Shown here: in pieces, positions 9,676 to 18,855 of the stretch | Numbering within the stretch: the stretch's first letter is position 1 | Layout of the letters: each line of letters starts with the position of its first letter | DNA from: Poriferisodalis sp965208925 | GTDB lineage: Bacteria; Actinomycetota; Acidimicrobiia; Acidimicrobiales; Poriferisodalaceae | Direction: 5' to 3' | DNA length: 64,000 bases | Assembly (NCBI RefSeq): GCF_965208925.1 | Contig: NZ_OZ242364.1 | Coordinates: forward strand, 372,001-436,000 | Made by a program: the position numbers and the translations under genes | The notes under the pieces: model-generated | What the model saw: only the letters and a program-made list of their open reading frames with translations | The model's database searches: none | What the model was told of the DNA's origin: nothing

Positions 9676-10872
9676 ATGGTCGGATCTGCATCGAGACCGG
9701 AGCACTCGGAACGGGGCGACTCCCGCACTGGCCGCATCTCCCCCGACGGCACCATCGGGATTATCGCCAACCCGGTTTCGGGGCGCGACGTTCGCCGGGT
9801 GGCGGCGCGAGGCGCAGTGTCCACCACCGAAGACAAGCGCAACCGGATCGCCCGGGCCGTCATCGGCGCCGTCACCGCGGGGGCCACGCGGATCGTGGCG
9901 ATGGCTGAACCGTTCGGCATCGCCACAGGGGCGCTCACCGACCTTCGCATCGATGCCGAGATCGAGATCGTGGATGTGGGGGCGACCGTCTCGCCCGCCG
10001 ACACGATCCGGGCGGTCGAGGCCATGCGAGCCCGTCATGTCAGCGTGCTGGTGACGCTGGGCGGCGACGGCACCAACCGAACGATTGCTGGGGTCTGGCC
10101 CGAAGCGACGCTGGTGCCGATGTCCACCGGCACGAACAACGTGTTCCCGAGCCTGACCGAACCCACTGTGGCCGGCGCCGCCGCGGGGCTGGTGGCGGCC
10201 GGCGTGGTGGATCCCGCAGCGTGCGCCCCCCAGTCGAAGCTGATCACCGTCACATCGGGAAGCGGCACATCCGGTAACGGCACATCCGGAAACGGCACAT
10301 CGCAGGAGGGGCTGCAGGCGGAGGGCTGGACCGAGATCGCGTTGGTCGATGCGGTCACGCTGGCCGATGACTTCGTCGGCAACCGCATGCCCGCCGACGG
10401 CGAGCGGATGCGTCAGGTGCTCGTGTCGCGCGCCCACCCCGCCAGCATCGGGCTCAGCTCGCTCGCGGGGCTGCTGCAGCCCTGCTCGTTCGAAGACGAC
10501 GCGGGCGTGCTGGTGAACTGCGGGCCGGGCGGTTACCCGATGCGCGTGGCGCTCGCACCTGGGCTGTACCGGACGGTGACGGTGATCGATCACCGCAGCG
10601 TCGAACTGGGAGAAACCGTGGAGCTCCGAGGCCCGGCAGTGCTGTCGCTCGACGGCGACCGCGAGCGCACGATCGGGCCCGACGAAGCAGCGACTGCAGA
10701 TGTGCGGCGCTGCGGGCCCCGGGTGGTGAACGTGGAACGGGCGCTGGAATTGGGAGCCGCCGCCGGGGTGTTCGAGACGTCGCGGGCGCCGACCGGCGAC
10801 CGTGCGCTCAACGAGGCCTCCAAGGTCCACTACCACCACGCCGACGGCACCCCGATCCGCGATTGCTGCTGA
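9676..10872 (+). CDS. AcoX-like ATP-NAD kinase family protein
   Basis: 398 aa from ATG 9676. An early IGIIANPVSGRDVRR segment and the diacylglycerol/NAD-kinase motif GGDGT at 129-133 mark the ATP-NAD kinase superfamily; the ANPVSGRD start and the overall length match the AcoX (acetoin catabolism protein X) branch. Substrate unknown. Residues near 198-207 (coding 10255-10300) contain a short in-frame repeat of G-T-S-G-N from a 15-bp duplicated DNA unit, an insertion relative to a compact kinase core. Confidence 0.75.
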   Translation: MVGSASRPEHSERGDSRTGRISPDGTIGIIANPVSGRDVRRVAARGAVSTTEDKRNRIARAVIGAVTAGATRIVAMAEPFGIATGALTDLRIDAEIEIVDVGATVSPADTIRAVEAMRARHVSVLVTLGGDGTNRTIAGVWPEATLVPMSTGTNNVFPSLTEPTVAGAAAGLVAAGVVDPAACAPQSKLITVTSGSGTSGNGTSGNGTSQEGLQAEGWTEIALVDAVTLADDFVGNRMPADGERMRQVLVSRAHPASIGLSSLAGLLQPCSFEDDAGVLVNCGPGGYPMRVALAPGLYRTVTVIDHRSVELGETVELRGPAVLSLDGDRERTIGPDEAATADVRRCGPRVVNVERALELGAAAGVFETSRAPTGDRALNEASKVHYHHADGTPIRDCC

Positions 10873-10892
10873 GGCTTTGTGGCGGCCAATTC

Positions 10893-10921
10893 TTGACTAA
10901 TCAGGTCGGATTTATCGTCAA
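10893..10921 (+). promoter_or_regulatory. TTGAC inverted repeat upstream of the peroxiredoxin gene
   Basis: TTGAC at 10893-10897 and GTCAA at 10917-10921 are perfect inverted arms 19 bp apart. The left arm also reads as a -35 box (TTGACT), but no good -10 lies at 16-18 bp. It may be a regulator site for the oxidative-stress gene at 10998. Confidence 0.3.
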
Positions 10922-10997
10922 ATGCGGCTATCCTCCGCGGCACGGGCTGTGCCGGCTCACGCATCACAGCATCTGCCGCATCGCAAGGAGAACGAAT

Positions 10998-11660
10998 ATG
11001 GCACTGCGACTCAATGACACCGCCCCCGATTTCACAGCCGACACCACTGAGGGCGAGATCAATTTCCACGACTGGATCGGCGACGGCTGGGCGCTGCTCT
11101 TCTCCCATCCGAAGGACTTCACGCCGGTATGCACCACCGAGCTGGGTGCAGTTGCAGCGCTGGCAGATGACTTCGCCGCTCGCAACTGCAAGATCATCGG
11201 CATCAGCGTGGACGGGGTGAGCGACCACGTGGCCTGGAAGGCCGACATCGCCTCCGCTACCGGCCACGAGGCCAACTACCCGCTCATCGGCGATCCAGAG
11301 CTGAACGTGGTCAAGCTCTACGACATGCTTCCCGCCGATGCAGGCGACACGTCGCAAGGCCGCACCGCGGCCGACAACGCCACAGCTCGCACGGTGTTCA
11401 TCATCGGCCCCGACAAGAAGATCAAGGCGTCGCTCACTTACCCGATGACCACTGGTCGCAACTTCGCCGAGATCCTGCGTCTGCTCGACTCAGTGCAGCT
11501 GACTGCGGCCGAGCAGGTGGCCACCCCGGCCAACTGGCAGCAGGGCGAGAACGTCATCATCGTGCCTGCGGTCTCCAACGAGGCCGCCGCCGAGAAGTAC
11601 CCCGACGGCTGGGAGTCGCCGCTGCCGTACCTGAGGCTGGTGCCGCAGCCGGGCTCCTAG
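10998..11660 (+). CDS. 1-Cys peroxiredoxin (Prx6/AhpC-TSA family)
   Basis: 220 aa from ATG 10998, 5 bp behind the Shine-Dalgarno aaggagaacga. The peroxidatic Cys45 lies in FTPVCTTELG. The long C-terminal part (GRNFAEILRLLDSVQ, then NWQQGENVIIVPA) is the dimerisation domain of the 1-Cys/Prx6 class. It reduces H2O2 and organic hydroperoxides in the cytoplasm. Its stop codon overlaps the stop of pncB on the other strand through one shared CTAG. Confidence 0.92.
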   Translation: MALRLNDTAPDFTADTTEGEINFHDWIGDGWALLFSHPKDFTPVCTTELGAVAALADDFAARNCKIIGISVDGVSDHVAWKADIASATGHEANYPLIGDPELNVVKLYDMLPADAGDTSQGRTAADNATARTVFIIGPDKKIKASLTYPMTTGRNFAEILRLLDSVQLTAAEQVATPANWQQGENVIIVPAVSNEAAAEKYPDGWESPLPYLRLVPQPGS

Positions 11661-12967
11661 TTCCCGCCTGACTCGGCGACGACCTCGGCCTCGAAGGCGG
11701 GTACACCGTCCAAGCTCCGCATGGATGCCGGCAGTTCGGCTCTGACCCGCTGATGGAAGACACGATCCTGCGCGAGCGTGTAGGGATAGGCGGCTTCGCC
11801 GGAACGCAGCAGCGGAACATGCAACGGTCGGCTGTTGGTGGGTCCGGGGCGATCCTGCTCAACGAGTGTCTCCGAGTTGGCCTCGCCATCGCGCACCACC
11901 CGGTAGGGCCGCACCACACCGCCACGCGTGGCCTTGCCCTCTGATTCCTTGTAGACGGGAACCACCGGCTCGAACGTGCCGGAATGCCGAGCGATGGCAA
12001 CCGCCTTGTACACCATGCCGGCAGTCGCATGGCCCGAGCCCACCACGAGCTGGGTGCCCACGCCGTAGCCATCGACCGGCAGATCGGCCAGGTCGGCGAT
12101 GCGGTACTCGTCGAGATCGCCCGACACGACGATGCGGGTCGATTCGGCGCCTGCGTCATCCAGCCACTGCCTGACCCGGGGCACCTCGACGGTGAGATCT
12201 CCCGAGTCGATGCGGACCGCACCTGGCACCCCGCCAAGACGCTTCGCCGCAGCGAGACCCCGTTCGAGCCCAGTTCTCAAGTCGAAGGTGTCGATCAGCA
12301 AGGTGGTCTCGAGGCCGTGGGCACGCATTTGTGCCTCGAATGCAGCTTCCTCGTCGTGGTGGGCCAGCGTGAAAGCGTGCGCCGCAGTGCCGGCTGTCGG
12401 AATGCCGTATTGCTCGCCGGCCAACAGGTTGGACGTCGCATCGAAGCCCACCAGCCAAGCGGCGCGTGCCGCGGCGACGGCTGCGAGCTCGTGCGTGCGG
12501 CGGCCGCCCATCTCGATGAGGTGACGGCCCTCGGCGACATCGTGCATCCGCGCTGCGGCAGAGGCCACGGCGCAATCGTGGTTGAGCACCGAGAGCACCA
12601 AGGTCTCCACGAGCAGCGCTGTGCCGACCGAGGCATCGACCCGCAATACCGGGCTGCCCGGCACGTAGAAATCGCCCTCGCGGTAGCTCCAAGCATCGCC
12701 GTCGAATCGGAACGTCGCCAGGTGGTCGAGCAGGCCGTCGCTGAAACGGCCGAGACCAGCTAGGTAGTCCAGATCGTCGGCCTCGAAGCGGTAGTCGGCC
12801 AGCAGCCCGGCCAGCCGGCCTGGACCCGCCACCACGCCATAGCCGCGTCCCGGCGGCAGTCGCCGGGCGAACACCTCGAAGCACGAGCGGCGCGACGCGA
12901 CGCCCGACTGCAGGGCCGCGTCGAGCATGGTCAGCTCGTACAGGTCGGTCATCATCGCCGTGCCCAT
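11657..12967 (-). CDS. pncB: Nicotinate phosphoribosyltransferase
   Basis: 436 aa from ATG 12967. The N-terminal TDLYELTML, the central FDLRTGLERG and RIDSGDL segments, and the GVGTQLVV phosphate-binding region are those of PncB, which makes nicotinate mononucleotide from nicotinate and PRPP in NAD salvage. The upstream extension of the open frame beyond 12967 overlaps a DUF2784 gene on the other strand and is not coding. Convergent with the peroxiredoxin gene, sharing a CTAG that gives a TAG stop to each. Confidence 0.92.
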   Translation of the reverse strand: MGTAMMTDLYELTMLDAALQSGVASRRSCFEVFARRLPPGRGYGVVAGPGRLAGLLADYRFEADDLDYLAGLGRFSDGLLDHLATFRFDGDAWSYREGDFYVPGSPVLRVDASVGTALLVETLVLSVLNHDCAVASAAARMHDVAEGRHLIEMGGRRTHELAAVAAARAAWLVGFDATSNLLAGEQYGIPTAGTAAHAFTLAHHDEEAAFEAQMRAHGLETTLLIDTFDLRTGLERGLAAAKRLGGVPGAVRIDSGDLTVEVPRVRQWLDDAGAESTRIVVSGDLDEYRIADLADLPVDGYGVGTQLVVGSGHATAGMVYKAVAIARHSGTFEPVVPVYKESEGKATRGGVVRPYRVVRDGEANSETLVEQDRPGPTNSRPLHVPLLRSGEAAYPYTLAQDRVFHQRVRAELPASMRSLDGVPAFEAEVVAESGGN

Positions 12968-12997
12968 GCCGAAAGTCTGCCCGCTCGGGTTCCGGCT

Positions 12998-13444
12998 GTG
13001 CTCTGCCGCCGGCTCATGGCCGCGGTCGCAGGCCCGAACCAAGGGCTGTTCGCCAGTAGCGTCGCGGCGATGGTCGCTGTCGGGCTGGCGCGTCTGGTGG
13101 CCGCTTCGCACCTGAGCTACATCGTGTTCCTGCTGGTCGGCGGCTTCATGGCGAAGCGCTGGCCGAAGCTCATGAAGTGGCACCTCGGCGCCATCGGCGC
13201 TGCTGCCGTGGTGAACATCACCGGCTCGGACTGTCCCCTGACGGTGTGGGAGAAGTGGCTTCTGCGCCAGGCCGGTCGGGAGCCGTATGAGACCGGCTTC
13301 ATCTCGAACTACCTGGTGGAACCGGTGTACCCGCCGGGCATCACCGGCCGGGTCAACTTTGGGATCTTGGTCACCCTGACGGTGCCGATCACGGTCAGCT
13401 ACTGGCGCATGCGCAAGACCGGCTCGTCTGCCGCATCCCACTAG
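12998..13444 (+). CDS. DUF2784 family membrane protein
   Basis: 148 aa from GTG 12998 (ATG 13016 is an alternative and gives 142). Three to four hydrophobic segments with the DUF2784 hallmarks: LVGGFMAKRWPKLMKWHL after the first span, ITGSDCPLTVWEKWLL, then FISNYLVEPVYPPGI. Function unknown. It starts 30 bp from the divergent pncB start and ends just before the cobalamin riboswitch. Confidence 0.8.
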   Translation: MLCRRLMAAVAGPNQGLFASSVAAMVAVGLARLVAASHLSYIVFLLVGGFMAKRWPKLMKWHLGAIGAAAVVNITGSDCPLTVWEKWLLRQAGREPYETGFISNYLVEPVYPPGITGRVNFGILVTLTVPITVSYWRMRKTGSSAASH

Positions 13445-13479
13445 GCAACACGGCGACGGGGCAGCTCCTAGACTCACGC

Positions 13480-13610
13480 CCGGTTGTCGTGAGCGAAGCC
13501 GGTGAGATCCCGGCACTGTCCCGCAACGGTGATGCCCCTCCGGGGGACGAGTCCGGTCGCCTCCCGGCCGCCATCACGCGAACCGATTCCTCGAGGCAAG
13601 GAGCGGCTCG
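13480..13610 (+). ncRNA. Cobalamin riboswitch
   Basis: The region contains the conserved AdoCbl core: gccggtgagatcccggcac, then tgtcccgcaacggt (the B12-box region), a small hairpin (gcccctccgggg) and the closing gagtccggtcgcc. Boundaries are approximate. It lies 55 bp ahead of btuF and should control the btuF-btuC-btuD-cobO transcript, reducing expression when cobalamin is abundant. Confidence 0.88.
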
Positions 13611-13664
13611 TGCGGTGGGTGCTCCCGCTGCTCGGCCCTGAACTCGAGCAGAAGGGAGAACACC

Positions 13665-14723
13665 ATGAACCGCATTCCGACCAGGCGAGCCGCACTGCCG
13701 TTGCGCCTGCTGTGGGCACTGGCATCGCTGCTCCTGCTGGCATCAGCCTGCGGCAGTGACGACACCACTAGCAGCCCGGCAGCTGCGCCGGCCACGGACG
13801 CCGCTGCCAGCACCGAAGCGCCGGCAGCGACACAGGCTCCGACGACCACGACCGAAGCCGCTGCGCCAGCGGACGAGCCTGAAGAAGCGGCTGCGGACGC
13901 CGAAGAGACCGGGGACACTGAGCCGGCGCCCGCAGAGCCCGAGCATCGCTACCAGCGGATCGTTTCCATCTCCCCCACTGGAACCGAGATCCTGTTCGCG
14001 ATCGGTGCCGGCGACCGTGTGGTCGCTGTCGATGAGTTCTCGTACTACCCGCCAGAGGCCCCGGTCACCGACCTGAGCGGCTGGCAGCCGAACGTCGAAG
14101 CCATTGCGTCCTACGACCCCGATCTCGTCGTCATGGGCAGCGATGGCGACATCGAGGCCAACCTCGAATCGCTGGGCATCGCGGTGCTTCCCATCGACGC
14201 TCCTGCAACCTTCGACGAGGTCTACGTGCAGATCGCGCTGTTCGGCGACGCCACCGAACAGGCCGACGAAGCCGCTGCCCTGATCTCGGATATGCGCAGC
14301 GAGATCGCCGCCCTTATCGACGCCGCACCCGACGCTTCAGGGCTGACCTACTACCACGAGCTCACCGATGGTCTGTATTCGGTGACCAGCAGCACCTTCA
14401 TCGGGCAGGTGTATTTGCTGTTCGGACTGCACAACATTGCCGATCCTGCCGATTCGGACGGAAGCTCGTACGGCTATCCGCAGCTCAGCGACGAGTACAT
14501 CGTGGACGCCGATCCCGACTTGATCTTCCTGGCGGACACGCTGTGCTGCGGCCAGAACGCTGAGACGATCGCTGCCCGCCCGGGCTGGGACCTGCTGAGC
14601 GCAGTCCAGAACGGCCGGGTCGTCGAGCTCAATGACGACATCGTGTCGCGCTGGGGTCCGCGCCTCGTGGAGTTCATCGCGGCAATCTCCGATGCCGTCG
14701 TCTCGATCGGCGCAGCGAGCTGA
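13665..14723 (+). CDS. btuF: Cobalamin ABC transporter, substrate-binding lipoprotein
   Basis: 352 aa behind a gaagggagaa Shine-Dalgarno. Lipoprotein signal with lipidated Cys29 (LLLASAC), then an acidic Ala/Thr/Glu-rich linker to about residue 93, then a periplasmic-binding fold beginning RIVSISPTGTEILFAIGAGDRVV, typical of BtuF/FecB proteins. A riboswitch upstream and a cobalamin adenosyltransferase downstream support vitamin B12 rather than iron as substrate. First gene of a four-gene operon. Confidence 0.88.
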   Translation: MNRIPTRRAALPLRLLWALASLLLLASACGSDDTTSSPAAAPATDAAASTEAPAATQAPTTTTEAAAPADEPEEAAADAEETGDTEPAPAEPEHRYQRIVSISPTGTEILFAIGAGDRVVAVDEFSYYPPEAPVTDLSGWQPNVEAIASYDPDLVVMGSDGDIEANLESLGIAVLPIDAPATFDEVYVQIALFGDATEQADEAAALISDMRSEIAALIDAAPDASGLTYYHELTDGLYSVTSSTFIGQVYLLFGLHNIADPADSDGSSYGYPQLSDEYIVDADPDLIFLADTLCCGQNAETIAARPGWDLLSAVQNGRVVELNDDIVSRWGPRLVEFIAAISDAVVSIGAAS

Positions 14724-14726
14724 CCG

Positions 14727-15770
14727 ATGCCCACTGAGCTGGGGGCTTCGCGATTGCGGGCCCCGGCGCTCGTCGCCGGCTTCGTCGCCGTCATCGTCGC
14801 TGTCATCGCAGGGCTGACTATCGGCCCGGCCGGCATCGCAGCTCCGCGGGTGCTCATGGAGCTCGCCGATCTGCTGCCTGGCGTCGCCGTCGAGTCGGGC
14901 CTCAACGACGCGCACAAGGCGATCGTCACCGACATCCGGCTGCCACGGGTCGTGCTGGGACTGCTGGTGGGCGCAACGCTGGCCATGAGCGGTGCCACCT
15001 ATCAGGCGGCATTTCGAAACCCCCTCGCCGATCCCTACCTGCTCGGCATCGCCGCCGGCGCCGGGCTGGGAGCGACCATCGCCATCGTCAACGACATCGG
15101 CGACGGCGCCGGCATGTTCGACCTCGTGCCGCTCGCTGCATTCGGCGGCGCGCTTGGCGCGGTGACCGTTGCCTACCTCGCGGGACACATCGGCGGACGC
15201 TCGACGGCCTCGCTGATCCTCGCCGGGATCGCCGTGGCGAGCTTTCTGGCGGCCTGCCAGACGTATCTGCTGCAGGCGAACGCGGATGCGTTCCGCCAGA
15301 TCCTCGCATGGCTCCTCGGTCGGATCGCCACCTCGGGCTGGTCCGAGCCGGCGCTGCTGCTGCCGTACTTCCTGGTGACCACGGCCATCGTGCTGCGCTA
15401 CCGGAGGGCGCTCGACGTGCTTGCCGTCGGAGACGAAGAGGCGGCGGCGCTCGGCCTCGAACCCCGCCGGATCCGGCTGATCGTCCTGGTGGCGGCGTCG
15501 CTCGGCGCGGCCGCAGCCGTGTCGGTGAGCGGGCTGATCAGCTTCGTCGGCATCATCGTGCCGCACGCAATCCGGTTGATCTTCGGCACCAGCAACCGAG
15601 TGCTGCTGCCGCTCTCGGTGCTGTTCGGCGGGGCATTCCTCGTGCTGGCCGACCTGACCGCGCGCACGGTGCTGTCCCCCGCCGAGCTGCCGATCGGCGT
15701 GGTCACTGCATTCCTCGGAGCGCCATTCTTCGTGTTCGTGCTGCGCACGAGCCGCCGGGAGATCTGGTGA
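14727..15770 (+). CDS. btuC: Cobalamin ABC transporter permease (FecCD family)
   Basis: 347 aa with about nine to ten hydrophobic segments. FecCD signatures are RLPRVVLGLLVGATLAMSG, then NPLADPYLLGIAAGAGLGA, and VGIIVPHAIR near the C-terminus. It follows btuF by 3 bp and overlaps btuD by 4 bp (GTGA), indicating one transcript and coupled translation. Confidence 0.92.
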   Translation: MPTELGASRLRAPALVAGFVAVIVAVIAGLTIGPAGIAAPRVLMELADLLPGVAVESGLNDAHKAIVTDIRLPRVVLGLLVGATLAMSGATYQAAFRNPLADPYLLGIAAGAGLGATIAIVNDIGDGAGMFDLVPLAAFGGALGAVTVAYLAGHIGGRSTASLILAGIAVASFLAACQTYLLQANADAFRQILAWLLGRIATSGWSEPALLLPYFLVTTAIVLRYRRALDVLAVGDEEAAALGLEPRRIRLIVLVAASLGAAAAVSVSGLISFVGIIVPHAIRLIFGTSNRVLLPLSVLFGGAFLVLADLTARTVLSPAELPIGVVTAFLGAPFFVFVLRTSRREIW

Positions 15771-16600
15771 CCGCCGCCGTCGACCTGCAGTCGCTCGACG
15801 TCCGGCTCAACGGGACCCACGTCTTGGGTGGCGTCGATCTGACTGTCGCTCAAGGCGAGTGGATCAACATCATCGGCCCGAACGGGGCCGGCAAGACCAC
15901 CCTGCTGCGCGCCGTGCTGGGCCTCGTGGCTTACGACGGCGACATCAGCATCGAAGGTCTCACGAAGCTGCGACGCGCCGAACGGGCTCGCAAGGTCGCC
16001 TATGTGCCGCAGACACCGGTCATCCCCCGGGGCATGCTCGTCGCCGATTACGTGCTGCTCGGCCGCACGCCCCACCGCAGCATCTTCGCCGGCGAGACGT
16101 CGGCTGACCGCGAGATCGCCGCTGACGTGCTCGAGCGCCTCGACCTCGTCGGATTCGGGGGCCGTACTGTGCAGTCGCTGTCAGGAGGTGAACGCCAGCG
16201 CACGGTGCTCGCCAGAGCCTTGGTGCAGCAAGCCGACATCCTGTTGCTCGACGAACCGACAACCGCACTCGACCTTGGGCACCAGCAGGATGTGCTCGAC
16301 TTGGTCGACGCGCTGCGTCGCGAGCGCGGCTTGACAGTCGTTGCCACGCTGCATGATCTGACCCTCGCCGCCCGCTACGGCGACCAGGTGGCCATCTTGG
16401 CGGGAGGCGCCATCGCGCAACGGGGCACGCCCAGCGAGGTGCTCACCGTCGCCAACATCGCAGAGCACTTCGACGCCCAGGTCCGGGTGATCGACGATCC
16501 CGAGGGCCCGGTGATCGTGCCCACGGCAACGACAACGCCAGACGCCGCCACGGCGGCGCCGACGAGAAGCGGCACCGCACAGAATGGAGACCACTCATGA
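15767..16600 (+). CDS. btuD: Cobalamin ABC transporter ATP-binding protein
   Basis: 277 aa from GTG 15767, which overlaps the btuC stop. Walker A GPNGAGKTT, signature LSGGERQR, Walker B ILLLDEPTTALD and the switch His in TLHDLTLAA are all present. The C-terminal 30 residues are Thr/Ala-rich and beyond the usual domain. It couples ATP hydrolysis to B12 import through BtuC. The stop overlaps the cobO start by 4 bp (ATGA). Confidence 0.92.
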   Translation: MTAAVDLQSLDVRLNGTHVLGGVDLTVAQGEWINIIGPNGAGKTTLLRAVLGLVAYDGDISIEGLTKLRRAERARKVAYVPQTPVIPRGMLVADYVLLGRTPHRSIFAGETSADREIAADVLERLDLVGFGGRTVQSLSGGERQRTVLARALVQQADILLLDEPTTALDLGHQQDVLDLVDALRRERGLTVVATLHDLTLAARYGDQVAILAGGAIAQRGTPSEVLTVANIAEHFDAQVRVIDDPEGPVIVPTATTTPDAATAAPTRSGTAQNGDHS

Positions 16601-17193
16601 ATGCAACACAACCTGACGGCTCAACGCCCACCGACGCTCCGCCCACCGATGATCCTCGCCCCGATGGCCTGCGCACCGCGCGCAGCCTGGTGGTGGTGAA
16701 CACCGGCGACGGCAAGGGCAAATCGTCGGCGGCCTTCGGCATGGCGATGCGAGCACGAGCGCGGGAGTGGCCCGTCGCGGTGGTGCAATTCCTGAAGTCG
16801 GACAACTGGGTGACCGGCGAGCAGATGATGGCCGAGCCGCTGGGCATCGACTTCTGGTCGCTGGGCGAAGGCTTCACCTGGGACAGCGAGGACCTCGCAC
16901 GCGATGAGGCCGAGGCGCGCGAGGCGTGGCGGCACGGCAAGGCGCTGGTGCAGGCAGGCGACTACCGACTGGTGATCTTCGACGAGATCACCTACCCGTT
17001 GAACTGGGGATGGATCGATGCCGCAGACGTGGAGGAGACCTTCCGCAACCGGCCTGAACGCGTCTCACTGGTGCTGACGGGACGCGACGCACCGGAGTGG
17101 ATGATCGACCTGGCCGACACCGTGACGGAGATGCACAAGACCAAGCACGCCTACGACTCGGGCATCCGCGCCAAGAAGGGCATCGACTACTAG
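16597..17193 (+). CDS. cobO: Cob(I)yrinic acid a,c-diamide adenosyltransferase
   Basis: 198 aa. P-loop NTGDGKGKS at 36-44, VVQFLKSDNWVTGE, and the family-specific FDEITYPLNWGW and TGRDAP motifs of CobO/BtuR. It transfers the adenosyl group from ATP to cob(I)alamin or its precursors, forming the coenzyme used by the mutase at 6909. Last gene of the riboswitch-controlled operon, so imported corrinoid is adenosylated directly. The first 28 residues are Pro/Thr/Asp-rich and probably disordered. Confidence 0.92.
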   Translation: MNATQPDGSTPTDAPPTDDPRPDGLRTARSLVVVNTGDGKGKSSAAFGMAMRARAREWPVAVVQFLKSDNWVTGEQMMAEPLGIDFWSLGEGFTWDSEDLARDEAEAREAWRHGKALVQAGDYRLVIFDEITYPLNWGWIDAADVEETFRNRPERVSLVLTGRDAPEWMIDLADTVTEMHKTKHAYDSGIRAKKGIDY

Positions 17194-17262
17194 GTGCGTC
17201 CGCTGCAGAGGCGGCAGGAGCCTCCGCAGCTCTGGCCTCTGTTCGTACTGGCCTGTTCTCGC

Positions 17263-18780
17263 TCAGGCCGGCAGGCCGATGATCTGCCAGAGCGCCCGCA
17301 TGTCGAGATGCTCTTCGAGGGCGTCGGCGACGCGGTCGAACTGCTGATCCCGGCGTTCGGCGAATGAGCCGGGCGCCGGCGCCAATCCGCAGCCACCGAT
17401 CGCAGCCACACGTGCGAGAAACGCATGGCGGAAGGCGTCGCTCTCAAACAGGCCGTGGAGCGTTGTGCCCATGACGCGCCCAGCGCGCCAGCCGTCGGGT
17501 TCGCCATCTAGCCAAAGCCATGGCTTGCCATCTGCGTCTGGGCATTGGCGCACCCGGCCGTGGTGGATCTGGTAGCCCTCGACATGGGCGCCAAACGCCT
17601 CACCCTGACGCTGAGCTAGCACCTTGCTGTCCTCGAACACGGTCTCCACATCGAGCATGCCCAAGCCCGGCACCCGCCCACAGCGCGATTCGACCTCGTC
17701 AGTGATGCTGCGGCCCAGCATCTGGTAGCCGCCGCAGATTCCCAGCACCACGGCGTCCTGGTCGGACACTGCCGCCTCCACCGCCTGCGCGAGGCCTCGC
17801 GACTGCATCCACGCCAAGTCCTGGGCAGTGGCCTTGGAGCCACCCAACACGATGACGTCGGGCCTGCCGAGTTCGCGCACCGAGCGCACAAACCGCACGG
17901 CAACGTCCGGCTCGCCGAACAGCGGATCGAAATCGGTGAAATTCGACAGGCACGGGAACGCGATGACAGCAACGTCGAGGTGCGCTTCAGCGCTGGGCGG
18001 GGGAAGCTCGGCGAGCGCGACCGAGTCCTCAGCGTCAATCTGAATGCCGTCGAGCATCGGCAGAACGCCCAGCACGGGCACGCCGCAGCGGCGCTCGATG
18101 TCTGCCAGCCCATCGCCGAGCAGCGCCGGATCACCGCGGAACTTGTTGATGACGAAGCCCCGCACGAGATCGCGCTGGCTGGGCGGCAGCAATGCGACGG
18201 TGCCGAAGAGCGCCGCGAACACGCCTCCCGGGTCAATGTCGCCAACCACGATCGCCGGCAGGCCTGCACGCTCGGCGACCCGCAGGTTCACGATGTCGCT
18301 GGCGGCAAGGTTGATCTCGGCCGGGCTGCCGGCGCCCTCGAGCACGACGGCATCGAATTCGCGCTGCAGGCGCTTCAGCGAGGCCAGCACCAGCTCGAAC
18401 AGTTCGGGCTTGTGCTCGTGATACTCGGCAGCGGTCATTGTCGCGAACGGCTTGCCCTTCACCACGATCTGGGCACCGGTGTCCGACGTCGGCTTGATGA
18501 GCACCGGGTTCATGTCCACGCTGGCTTCTACGCCCGCTGCCTGAGCCTGGCTGAATTGGGCACGGCCGATCTCGTGGCCCGACACGGTCACCGCCGAGTT
18601 CAGCGCCATGTTCTGCGCCTTGAACGGCGCGACCTGCAGGCCCCGCCTCGCGAGCAGCCGGCACAGGCCAGCCACGATGGTGGTCTTGCCGGCGTTCGAA
18701 GCCGTGCCGCACACCATCAGACCAGGTGCCAATGCGTCATGGGCGGCGCGTTCGGTCACCGCGGCAGCGTACAAATGCAC
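17263..18780 (-). CDS. cobQ: Cobyric acid synthase
   Basis: About 505 aa from GTG 18780; GTG 18759 and ATG 18834 are alternatives without a clear Shine-Dalgarno. P-loop GTASNAGKTT near the N-terminus, KAQNMALNSAVT, NPVLIKPTSD, then a class I glutamine amidotransferase domain with the nucleophile in GICGGYQMLG and His in TTLHGLFES. It amidates adenosylcobyric acid at four positions. The gene is convergent with cobO, so the corrin genes lie on both strands. Presence of CobQ suggests at least partial corrin synthesis or remodelling as well as import. Confidence 0.92.
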   Translation of the reverse strand: MHLYAAAVTERAAHDALAPGLMVCGTASNAGKTTIVAGLCRLLARRGLQVAPFKAQNMALNSAVTVSGHEIGRAQFSQAQAAGVEASVDMNPVLIKPTSDTGAQIVVKGKPFATMTAAEYHEHKPELFELVLASLKRLQREFDAVVLEGAGSPAEINLAASDIVNLRVAERAGLPAIVVGDIDPGGVFAALFGTVALLPPSQRDLVRGFVINKFRGDPALLGDGLADIERRCGVPVLGVLPMLDGIQIDAEDSVALAELPPPSAEAHLDVAVIAFPCLSNFTDFDPLFGEPDVAVRFVRSVRELGRPDVIVLGGSKATAQDLAWMQSRGLAQAVEAAVSDQDAVVLGICGGYQMLGRSITDEVESRCGRVPGLGMLDVETVFEDSKVLAQRQGEAFGAHVEGYQIHHGRVRQCPDADGKPWLWLDGEPDGWRAGRVMGTTLHGLFESDAFRHAFLARVAAIGGCGLAPAPGSFAERRDQQFDRVADALEEHLDMRALWQIIGLPA

Positions 18781-18855
18781 CGCTCTGGTCTCAGGCGAGC
18801 TTGAATCGCTCCGCCACTTAGCCTCTGACGCCATGCGAGCGGCGGGAGCAGCATC

